From: Paramacrobiotus metropolitanus
Lineage: Eukaryota > Tardigrada > Eutardigrada > Parachela > Macrobiotidae
NCBI RefSeq assembly: GCF_019649055.1
Contig: NW_026570465.1
Location: forward strand, 34,847 to 98,846
DNA length: 64,000 bases
Reading direction: 5' to 3'
Position numbers and translations under genes: made by a program. The notes beneath the pieces were generated by a model that was not told the origin of the DNA, did not search any database, and saw only the letters and a list, made by a program, of their open reading frames with translations. This document shows positions 54,413 to 64,000 of this stretch, piece by piece. Positions within the stretch are counted from its first letter, which is position 1, and each line of letters opens with the position of its first letter.

Positions 54413-57400
54413 ATGCCATCGTTGATTAACCGCTTAGTTCAATCGGCATCCTGCATGACGGGATACGGCGTGGTTTCTTTGATGCCCTCACTGCCGCCAT
54501 TGAGAGTCCATATTCAATCTCCTTTTTCAACTTTGGCAGATATTGATGTCAATCCCACAGTTCGGTTAGGTGCAGTTGTCGCGAATTAGATGAAAATCCT
54601 TCGGTGGGAGTTCTGAGGCACTTCTGGAATTATCAACTGATCTCACCAGAATATGGTACTAAAGTTATAATAATCATGAAAAAGAATACTGTGCACTACA
54701 GAACAATATTCATGGACGAAGTCGTCCTCCCTGTACGGATATTCGCGATTTGCGGTAACCTGTCCAAATCAAAAGCCGTCAGCAAAATTTGGCTGCCACG
54801 TACGCATTGGTCGACCTTCTTGAATTTCCTCACTTGACGGTTCTCTGGCGCTCTGTGGTTAAGATGAATCGTCTACCAGTTCCATGACATTGCACTCGAT
54901 AACTGATAATACCCAGTTCGTGAAGTCTCAGGGACTATGGTGCCAGTATAGTATTTTCTGTCTTGAGGTTCTGGACCAACTGAATGCTACAGTGGCCCGC
55001 ATGGAGCAAGAATTTATGACTAAAGATGAAACCTGTATGTTTCAACCTCCGAGGTTGAAAACTACAGGACAACATGAAATCATACCCTATGCCTCGTACT
55101 GAGGACAACATGAAATTTTTTCTAAGATATGGCAATCGCCGGTATAACCCGGTCTTCTTCTTAATGGCCGAACATACCGCATTCGCCATTTTCGTCATTT
55201 AATTTTCTTCTTCCATTATGTCAGAATGTCTGGTTGAATGGTTCCGGCTGACCGCCGCCGGGGTTTACCTGGCATCCAACAAATAGAGAAGCAATCAGTA
55301 CATACTGTTTTATTGTTATTATGGCGCCCAATGCCTTGATGACACAAGAGATTTGTATTGAGGACCACAAGAGATTTTCCCAAAGCTATGCTGACCATCG
55401 ATATAATCCGGTCTTACTCTTAATGGCACCTTTTTCTCCAGCAAGCTTCAGTTTGGCCTTGCTCGATACGGCCAGGGGTCCTACCGGTCCTCAATTCGCC
55501 ACTATTTAAGGAATATTCACGGGCGCTTGCTGTTGAGCTACCATACAAAATGTTATCGGCACCGAGAGGAATGCCCGGAACTGATGCCAAAAGATCGTAT
55601 GTTCTGCCAAAAGTGCAAACGGCAGTTGAACGACAACGATTGCTTCGACATTCACCACAAGCGGCGTCAGAACGGAAGAAGCTTCTGTCAGGACTAGTAC
55701 ACATTCCCAAAGTGGGGGGTTTTGTCAATTCACAAGCCGTTCAAGGTCGTCATAGTTCAAGATCTGAGTTCCTTGTAACAGCGTTATTCACATTGAAACG
55801 CTTAAGCCGTACTCTCTGCGCAAAGAGCAATAGCCATAGCGATGAATGCGCTGGCTGTTTTCGGCCTCATCATCTCGTCATCCAAAATCCAAATCGTCGT
55901 TGCCGCGCCGGCATGCATTTCCATACTTGGCGTCGAGGACGTCATGCTTGGCCTTCCCTTAGGCGCAAGGTTGGCTTCCAGTTCCTCAACTCTTACATTC
56001 TCAACTCGACATCCGGCACCAGCGCCTCGCTGGTGTCTGGTGATGGCATTAATTATTAGTCCATTTGCATTCCGGACGTTCTACAAAAACTAATTCGAAA
56101 CGAACCATAACTTTCCTATCAGGCTGGCCATCATAACACAAGTTAATTGAGCCAGCCGTTGCAAGCGTCATTTTTCCGCCGTGTAGATGCCAGATGGTTT
56201 TTTCCGAATCTTTTCGATTCAAAAGTTTTCAGGAGCGCGTACTTTTGGCAATGGACGCGACTGAAGCGGCGTACGGAAGCTGACCACGTTGCTTGGATGC
56301 GTCGGTGTCGCAGTTTTAAAAAAATCGGCAACATAGTTATCATAATCCTGTCGTATTTATTTTTATAGGCACCGTATTTTGTGATCACGGTGATAGAATC
56401 GTGGATGATGTCCGCAGTTGAAGTGGAATCGTCGTCGACGGATCCGGTATCGTAAGTTTAAAATCGTACCCTCTGTCATATCTCCACACGAAGCCATATC
56501 AGCTACAACTCTATGGAGCGGGAAAACTGTTGGTTTGGATAACTACCTTCATAGTTTTTTAAAGTTAGATTGCAGGAATGTCGTACTAATCGTCCAGGCA
56601 CACCCCTCCCGGCATCCCTTCCTTTGTTCAGCGCTCCGCCCTGTCTGCCAATCAGGCTATCTCTCCCGCATCGCAGTTGCCGCCGTGCTCCCGCGCGAGT
56701 AGGTGACGGAGTATGGCAGATCGGACATCCAGGAGTGTGCCTGCTTTGCGTAAGCTGTGCTTAATATCTGTGGTAAATATCTGTGTCCCCGGGACGGTTT
56801 ACTGGATCGGGCAAGTGAGGCTAAATAGCGGTAGCCCACAATTGAAAACAATTCACATATTCAACCACGTAAGCTAGAACCGTAGTTTCTAATCTGCATT
56901 TTCAGCAGGTGTAGATCGCCAGTACAATATGCAGTTACAGCATTGCTCGACACTAAATTACTAGGTGAAAATCGTAGGAATCTGGATATCATCTCATAAA
57001 AGCATGTTTTTTACTGCGATTTATTTACACTCAGTCGCTAGTTTCGACCAAAAATTAATATGAGTGGTGGAGTCAGTCAAACAGATCATTCGCGAGAAGA
57101 TTCAAGTGCGTCTACCAGCACGGATCATGCTGGCTAAGCAGTTGTCAAAACAAGAAGGTACGATCACAGCTGAACGCAAATATATTCACGAATTACAAAA
57201 AAACATTATAATACTAAATGTAGAACCTTAAGCAAGACTGTTTACTTTTGTTTTTTCTTAGAAAAACCGTTGTGGTATACTCGGTGTGCCACTGTGTGTG
57301 CAGAGTGGCGATGAGCAAGGCCCAGAAAAACATCCACTGTATGCTGGTGTTTGACTTTCGCTCCATTGCTTCCCTACTGTTCATGGAAAATCGTCCACGT

Positions 57401-58440
57401 ACGCGACTACGCGTACATTTTTGTAGATTTATCCTGGGGCTTACATCTCAAAGATAACGATAGCACAGCTGAATTGGCATCCCGCGTGTCAAAATCTGCT
57501 GCAGCCAGAAAAACGAATTCACCATTATGCAAGCAAAACTGCGCGGCGAAACTATGCTGTTGAAGAATTAGGCCTGTGTTTCTTAACATAGCCTGTATTA
57601 AAGAGAAAATTCCCATGAAATTTCCAAAATATGTAGCTATCAGGCCCTTAGCCAATTAAAAAATTTCACTTTTAAGATCAGAAAAAGTGAGCAGTGAAAC
57701 ACAACAAATGCAGCAGCAGCAGTCTGTACAATCTACACCTGCTGGACGATATTAGGCAGTAAGCGCCACGTGACAATCGACCAATAGAATGCTAGTCCGT
57801 CCTTTATGTGAATTGGTCAATTAGGCAAAACGAAAACTGTCTCTGCCGTAACAACAAAGCTGAACCTATGTTGCTAATCAAGAAGGTTCAGCTGATCTGC
57901 ATACGGTTTTCTAGTACATAGTTCTATAGTAGTACTGCCAGTAACGTTGCAGTGATTCGAGTGCTAATTTTGCGGATGAGTCAGATTGGAAACGCATCGT
58001 TTCTCAGCGGAAGTTGATCCTCATGCTGTGGGCTATATTGTCAGTCCTGATCAGAAATCAGTGGTTTGCGTGATGTGACTGAGTTTGGAAGTGTGCACAG
58101 TGGTAGTACCAGTGCGAGACTCAGTAATTCGGCTGAGATGTTTGATTGCTATCAGGATACAGGTCAAGCGCTACAAAGTCATCTACAGAATGACACACGA
58201 AGGGATGTTAACCACTTTGGGATCCAAGGCGAGTGACTAGTATGCTGATGATGATACAAGACGAGTTTGCATATTATTCTACTTACCGAATGCAGTACAG
58301 AGACCAGCAGCTCTTTTGCGGATGTTCATGTAGAAGTTGAATCGGATAAGAGCTCAGAATTCAAAAAACAGCGTATGGATTATCGAGATAACCGCTTCCT
58401 AAGCGCGACAAAAAAAGTTTATATTGTCCTACATCCAAGA
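54413..58440. other. Long stretch without a recognised gene
   Basis: Frames of 60-170 codons occur, the longest at 55550-56059 plus, but overlapping frames of similar length suggest chance. One of them (from the ATG at 55842) starts with a hydrophobic segment (ALAVFGLIISS). A phrase around 55075-55120 (ACATGAAAT, GAGGACAACATG) repeats. GC content rises at 56580-56760 without a clear exon. Confidence 0.45.
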
Positions 58441-58449
58441 ATTGGACTG

Positions 58450-58962
58450 CGTTCTTAATGGCAAGTTATATACTGTCCGCATCAAGGAGGAAATGCGCTT
58501 TGCCACCCGGCTGAAACTTTACGACTCCTACATGGAGTCCAAGTTGGTAACCGCGAAAGATGCTTCGACACCGCCAATTTACGGCTGTGCGGAGTAAATT
58601 GCTCCTAGAATACACCATCGCCAGCGGTTTTTTTGAATAAACAACTCCATTTAGACGGAACGTATGTCGTACAGGAAGCAGATTCACTGCGCAAGCTCCG
58701 AGCAGACGGTACTATCCTTAACTTGATTCAGTTACGACAGGCCATTAGGACTGACGTCCTGGACGCCGGATACGCTCTGCTTCATTTAGATTGGCCTCTG
58801 GATCCGCCACACTTATACTGTCAACATGACCAACTATGTGCTGTCGTTCCGTCTTCCACTGCGCGACTTAGTTATACTGGGCGATGTGCTTACTGTTGCC
58901 ATGAATTTATTTATACATCCTTGTGTCGAGTAAAAGATGAAAGCCTGGATTTCGGTCTGTAA
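58450..58962 (+). pseudogene. Unknown gene family, copy 2
   Basis: This is a relative of the minus-strand copy at 5942-6599. In order it reads RFATRLKLYDSYMESKLVTA, then in another frame FTAVRSKLLLEYTIASGFF, a stop, and in a third frame NKQLHLDGTYVVQEADSLRK and IQLRQAIRTDVLDA. Two frameshifts and stops break it, at positions different from those in copy 1. The protein family is not recognised. Confidence 0.55.
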
Positions 58963-61090
58963 TTTTACCTTTTGATTTTAATCCTTTAGCGTTAACTGTG
59001 ACTGCGCACCCAAATATGATGTAAATGTTAATAATTCCACGTTTCTGCTAAAGCGGGGACGAGAAGTTGCAGAAGCAAGATCGGAATCAAATTGGCAATG
59101 CTGTTTGTTCGAGCGTTCGAGCCCATCTTCGCAAAGCACCAATTTTAAAGAAGAATCGCAATGGTAGCATTACTAGAATATGCAAACATCTTAGTTGGGA
59201 AATTACAGCGGGGAAGATCTACAATACCTTACGGATTCCCAAGAAACTGGAACAGCAGCAACCTTCGGAATCGAAGAAGGTCCTGCTGAGAAATTCACTC
59301 GGACCAGGTAGATTTCCGTCTTCTGAAATTGCCTTTGCACTGTTTGGCAAATGCAGCAGCCTACCTTGCGTTTGAGAGATCCATGCGATATTTACACCAA
59401 ACAAAGGTTAAGCAGTTTTTGTGTATTTTTGTAGGGTCGGTTTTCAACGACAAAATAGTTCTTTTTGTTTCTCGATGTCCTGCAACGTTTTAGTCCTACC
59501 CTCAGCTGGGTCAAAACCGGTTCCGGACCAAGAAATAAGGTTACGGCAGTGCAGCCTTTCCGCCGCAATGCATTCGGCGCTCCGCAGTGTTTATCATTTG
59601 CGCTCACTGGAATTCGAAATCTCGTCTGCACTTCGGCTTAGCGGGGATTGCGGTTTATGGCGCAAGAACTTCATACTCAGGCTTGTCGAAAAACGTTTTG
59701 ATCTCATTTACTCCATTTTCCCTTTCGTGTCCTAGACGAATGCTCTTGGTGCGTGCGCGTCCCAGGGTTCACCTATATGTGAAACACGGTTTCCATTGCA
59801 CCAGATTTTACCGAAGCAGATCTTTAGTCACGAGATTTTCATCGAACCTCCCTTTAGCGCTGATGCGTTGTTAATAAACCCCTATTTGTTCATCATACAT
59901 GACCTTTTGGAGTGAAGCCTTCTGTTCGTTGCCACGCTACTGCTACCCAGTCAATCAGTTTCTAGCCCCGGCATTACAAACAATTCCTTATCAGCAGTTT
60001 GAATAAAGCAACAACGCGTTCGACTGCATCGAAAGCCGTCTTGTTGACATGCCTCCTGGCATGTTGAACATTTTGCAGTAGCTCTATTGCGTTTAGTTAT
60101 TAGACAGTTGCGTTTTTAGACAATCCTTTGTGCTCACAGAAACCTTTTCTGAGAAGGCACAGCTATTCTTTTTAGTTACAGTATTGAACGCAATAACCAT
60201 TTAGAAATATGATCACTGGTCCTGTTAATGCAAAAGCGCTGCAAGTAACTTTGTCACCGATTGTTTCAGGAAGATGACTTTGCTGCGTAGCTAGCAGAAA
60301 TGAGAATGTGGTAACTTAATTTTTTAGCCTGGATCTGTTTTTAGGAGATTATTTGGTTTTCTTTTTGATTATAAGCCATATGACAGGACAAAAATGCCTG
60401 GAGTTGTGTCAAATCAGAATATATATAAACTTCACTGTTTTTAGCACGGCCAGCGGAATAACTGCATACGCGCTGTGCTTGCTCTATACTGATTTATTTG
60501 ACTGCGGTCTACCAATTTTACGCTACAAGCGATTTCGAAAAAACCGTGTGATAAAAATTACCAAATTCCGAAGAGCAATCATTTAAGAGAACTGCTAATT
60601 TCCCGTTTATACTGAAAATTTTATTTTATTCCTTTATTTAGCGTTGGTAGGGCTTTGCCAACACAGATAGGACGAGGGTCACCGTAGTATGTATTTTGTG
60701 ATTCTGTAATAGACCGTTCGTTTGTGTTGGTTGCTGTATGCTAGATATTACGGGATAATTTTCTCAGAAGATGTTATCGCGAACCATATGTTTGTGATAA
60801 AAGACAGCGGCTGTTGTTCAGAGCCTGGAAGGGCTCCCTGCGGACCTTTATGCGAGGCGATTTTAGCAAACGTCCATACTCAGAATATCAGTAAGTGTAC
60901 GATTACAGGAGAACAATTTGTGAATTACAATCAAAATACCGCGGTGGCGAAGGCGGATTCATGGTTTCTTTAAAAAAAAAACAGAATCGTTTTTTAAAAA
61001 ACCACATTTTCTCAACCAGTCATGAAGTTTCGGTACGAAACCGAAAGAAAGTAAAAGGGCCTAGGACCACGCAAAAATAGGCAATCATAT
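58963..61090. other. No gene recognised
   Basis: The longest plus frames (59067-59375 and 59421-59735) have no domain. The sequence is otherwise AT-rich. Confidence 0.5.
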
Positions 61091-61232
61091 ATGCTCGCCA
61101 TCTGGGGAGGCATTTTGGGAGAGACATCTCGGCGAGCCATCTGGAAAGAGACATTTGGGGAGCTACATCTGGGGAGAAACAATTGGAGAGGAACGTCTGG
61201 GTGAAAACGTCTAGGGAGAGACATCTGGGCAT
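61091..61232. repeat. Degenerate ACATCTGGGGAGA-type repeat
   Basis: About ten diverged units of 11-14 bp built on GAGACATCTGGGG follow each other. Minus-strand frames through it are simple-sequence artefacts. Confidence 0.75.
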
Positions 61233-61755
61233 ATCAAGGTGGTTCATTGAACGCGGTCCTAGCTCACCCGATTGTATTATCTGAAGTGCTTCGCGAAGGC
61301 AGTGGAAGCAGACCCTGTACGCCCTTGTTTCCAATACTTCTTAAAAGACATCTGTGTTCTAAATATTTCCAATGTCTTCATTTTCTGTGTTTTTATACAC
61401 GCCCATATACCCGTCAGACTAGTGTTCCTTGATGTTGCATTGCTGCATGCATATGGAAGTCAGTGATATAACGTATAAAGGCTAGAAGGCTTCGAAGGCA
61501 GGAAACAGGAAGGTTGGGAGACTGGAAGGTTGAGAGCGGAACGTGGGAGGCTACATTCTTCTGATGGTGGTAGACGCTACCAAGCCTAACCTATTTTTTA
61601 TCCTATACTGCTTGTATTCATACACCTGTAACATTCGATGTGCGATCGTTGTGTTGTATATTCCGGTAATGGTTAAAATCCGGGTGTAGCCGGAATTAAG
61701 CATTCATTAGTCGCACCAAACCGCAGAACATCGGCGGCTCTCGCTCTCCCATCTA

Positions 61756-61821
61756 CTACTTTAACAGCAGCAAAAATGCCAACAAGAACTACTTTAACAG
61801 CAGCAAAAATGCCAATGATTT
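61756..61821. repeat. Tandem duplication, 2 x 33 bp
   Basis: CTACTTTAACAGCAGCAAAA plus ATGCCAA is repeated after 33 bp. Confidence 0.9.
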
Positions 61822-62049
61822 CGCGTAGAAATCAAATGTTATGTGATTGAGTTCACGTGCTATTACTTCACTTAGAGTAATTATACGCAAAGTTTAAACA
61901 ATATTAATTTTTTTTGTACGAGTATTATGCTTAATAACAGCGGACGCTAATTACATCCCGACTAAACGGACAGATAAATTGATAAAATACATCGTGAAGT
62001 GCGATTTTTCATTCATCTTATATCATATAGGACAGTTATAAATGTGTTA
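61822..62049. other. No gene recognised
   Basis: AT-rich spacer before the hairpin at 62050. Confidence 0.5.
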
Positions 62050-62110
62050 AAGTTATAAATGTGTGAGGATGCCATATAGGCTGTATGGCATCCTCACACA
62101 ATTATAACTT
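62050..62110. repeat. Nearly perfect hairpin, about 27-bp stem
   Basis: AAGTTATAAATGTGTGAGGA continues to GCCATA and is mirrored by TATGGCATCCTCACACAATT followed by ATAACTT, with a 7-nt loop and one mismatch. A partial extra copy of the 5' arm (AGTTATAAATGTGT) lies just upstream at 62036. It may be a tiny inverted-repeat element. Confidence 0.85.
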
Positions 62111-62301
62111 CGCGATAACCCGCAACGGCATAAATGCGCTCGTGTTACAGTACTAATAGCGAGAAGTGGCTCAATCTGTACACAGTTCGGCTGTAATCGT
62201 CAATGTCTCGTTTTGGACGAGAATCCGCAACGACCGCAGCATCATGTGCACAAATACAAACAGCATGTCAAACCATGCTGCTGCAACGCCGCAACACGGG
62301 T

Positions 62302-62430
62302 TATAAGCCGCAACACGCAGCAACGAGCCGCAGCCAGTGCTAGGGTCAGGCTAGCACAGGCTGCCGCAGCACGGTTTATAAGCCCTGTTGCGGCAGTCTA
62401 ACCGACCCCTGACGTGTGTTGCGGCTTATA
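62302..62430. mobile_element. MITE-like element with TATAAGCCGCAACAC ends
   Basis: TATAAGCCGCAACAC at 62302-62316 is mirrored at 62416-62430. Inside are an extra partial copy (TTTATAAGCCCTGTTGCGGC) and a small stem (GTGCTAG ... CTAGCAC). The length is about 129 bp with no coding capacity. I could not define a target duplication. Confidence 0.6.
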
Positions 62431-63090
62431 GATTAAGCTGGCGACTGGTCTGTCCATCAGCCACGCTTGCGGTCCAGGGCACCAAATAATGTTGACTGAT
62501 TTTGATTTGCGCAACTTGTTGCGCAATACGATCCTGGTACGGATCGAGCCAGTCCTGTTTTGAATGAATCGTCTGAGCTCTGCGGATTAACCATGTGAAT
62601 CATTTTCAAAATTCCTTTGTATGGAAGCTCGCGTTTTCCAGATTTATCCACTTTGTTTGCGCAGCTACAATTTAAACAATATGTAGCTGGATACAGACGA
62701 CAGCATGCACCAGTTGCTATGGGTAGCAAATTTTAGTGCCACAGCAAAAGCGGAGTTCGTGGCTTTATTATCATATGCAAAAAAGGCATTGAGTTTGATC
62801 TATGCAGAGAGTTCAGCGCAGATTTTAAGAAACTCGGCTCTAAGTTGGCATTCCAGCAAAGTAATATTCATAATTGTGCCTTGCCAGATAAAGACATACA
62901 ACTGTGTCCGAACCACGGCGAACGTTTAGTACGAGTTGTGATCACTGTGGTTCTCCCAGTACACATGTGTCACAAAGCCGGAACATCATTTTGGCTGCCG
63001 AAATGGTGAGCTGTCTGGATTCTGCAAAATCTTTGCGGACGCGGGACGCTTGATATTTATTGCCCAGGTTCAAGGGTGCGTAGTGAGTAG

Positions 63091-63137
63091 TCAGAGTCAG
63101 AGTTTGAGCGGTCAGAGTCAGAGCTTGAGCGCGGGCC
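63091..63137. mobile_element. End fragment of the Mutator-like element family seen at 7 kb
   Basis: The sequence TCAGAGTCAGAGTTTGAGCG up to GCGCGGGCC is the reverse complement of the left end of the 7012-7336 element (GGCCCGCGCTCAAGCTCTGA). No matching second end or 9-bp duplication was found nearby, so it is a solo or truncated end. Confidence 0.75.
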
Positions 63138-63670
63138 ATTTATGGCCAATTAAATTTTCCAACAATTCCTACTTTAGTACGAGTACTCTTCTCCTGTCTA
63201 CTTTAACTCACTTAAGGGGAACACAGTAGTTTCACGAAAGATGTTTCACTTACCTGCGCTTTCCACCATGATGATCATAACGCTGTTATTATTCATATCC
63301 CTAACGAATGCGATAGTACGACTAAAACCAACCCATTCATAACCGCGGTGCTTATACGGGGCCGAATCCCTTAAAAGGCAAAACGAAAAAAAAGCAGGGC
63401 ATAATAGCAATCAAAAAAGGTGTAAGAAAAACTTCAAATTATGGATTTTGCTATTATCGGTCCCGGAAGAAATGGCAAACGTCTGGCAATGGCAAACTTC
63501 ACTGAGAACCTGCATGGTCAGCCAAAATAGTGCCCGGATGGGAAACACTTGCCCGTTCCATCCACCTTGTGTGCTATAATGCCCAAAAATTATCCCGTTT
63601 GCAATTGGAGTTCACGACAGAGTTCGAATTAGACCAGAGCAGACATCTTGTAAGCAAATAAGGACAATCC
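63138..63670. other. No gene recognised
   Basis: Short frames only. Confidence 0.5.
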
Positions 63671-63677
63671 TTTTCAG

Positions 63678-63986
63678 TTATTGTATCACCAAGATCCTGG
63701 CGGCCAGCAGTTGCAGGTGCTGCATCCGCTCGAGTCAGAGAATATTGATATCACCCAGAAGGCCTTTAATCATACATCTGCATGGATGCCCTATACCCGG
63801 TTTGCAAAGAATGGGTCTTACTGTCGTAACATCCTAGGAACATGTGTTCGGCCAGCGTTTCCAAAACGATTTGATTTTCGCAGAATTTGTGCAACCGTTA
63901 ACCTTAAAAAGCCGATGAATCCGCTTGATGCATTCTATCTACGGAGATTTCCCAGTTCATTGAAATGTCTGCCGAAAATTCATTGA
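63678..63986 (+). CDS. Possible exon near the window edge, product unknown
   Basis: An acceptor-like CCTTTTCAG at about 63677 is followed by an open frame of about 100 codons (YHQDPGGQQLQVLHPLESEN, later KAFNHTSAWMPYTRFAKNG) that stops close to the window end. The composition is balanced and could be a real exon. I see no known domain. Confidence 0.3.
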   Translation, partial: LLYHQDPGGQQLQVLHPLESENIDITQKAFNHTSAWMPYTRFAKNGSYCRNILGTCVRPAFPKRFDFRRICATVNLKKPMNPLDAFYLRRFPSSLKCLPKIH

Positions 63987-64000
63987 AATGTTTTCCGAAC

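Noticed and set aside
61012-61334. Minus-strand frames of 70 and 104 codons
   Set aside because: They are produced by the degenerate ACATCTGGGGAGA repeat.

Overview
The window reads as nuclear DNA from an invertebrate animal. Coding regions are short and split by introns with GT/AG boundaries, there is no operon structure, and most of the 64 kb consists of mobile elements in different states of decay. I cannot name the species. I see no rRNA, tRNA or CRISPR array, and no gene I can confidently call a conserved host housekeeping gene.

The centrepiece is a DNA transposon at 20432-29317 (about 8.9 kb). Its terminal inverted repeats of about 230 bp are nearly identical and start TGTGACCGGC, and a 6-bp duplication (TACGAG) flanks it. 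Inside each end lies a long array of a 42-bp repeat, in opposite orientation in the two arms. Between the arrays, on the minus strand, I can place nine exons (26957 down to 21666) that join in one uninterrupted frame of 941 codons. The predicted protein has an HHCC zinc finger, a DD35E integrase core (D152, D210, E246), a GPY/F-like module, a middle region of unknown function, a Ulp1/SENP-type cysteine protease (H722, D741, Q778, C783) and a C4HC3 PHD finger. This is a Ginger1-like (KRBA2-type) element that looks intact and recently inserted. It sits inside a glycoprotein-like reading frame, and both halves of that frame are still open.

Left part (1-20 kb): a decayed Ty3/gypsy integrase (2.1-3.0 kb, plus); a broken zinc-finger-type gene (4.0-4.7 kb, minus) with a spliced relative at 12.6-13.3 kb; one copy of an unknown two-copy family (5.9-6.6 kb); a 325-bp Mutator-like inverted-repeat element with a 9-bp target duplication (7.0 kb); a proline/serine-rich two-exon candidate gene (7.5-8.2 kb); a GC-rich gene for an SGNH/GDSL hydrolase with a long charged tail (16.2-17.4 kb, minus); and a foldback repeat (18.5-20 kb).

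Middle part (29.3-46.5 kb): the upstream half of the interrupted glycoprotein frame, a broken hAT-like transposase, a frameshifted Polinton/Maverick minor-capsid (penton) gene, two Ty3/gypsy reverse transcriptase remnants, LTR-like pieces with a primer-binding-site-like sequence, a duplicated block carrying a 1-kb insertion, a pair of overlapping ORFs with related zinc-binding modules, a cluster of TGACGTCA sites, and an unidentified decayed minus-strand coding region.

Right part (46.5-64 kb): mostly non-coding. It holds a diverged 182-bp tandem repeat, a pre-miRNA-sized hairpin, a BTB-domain exon, the second copy of the unknown family, several small inverted repeats and an end fragment of the Mutator-like element. 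The parts do not form a pathway. The relationships visible are insertion, duplication and decay of mobile and virus-like elements.
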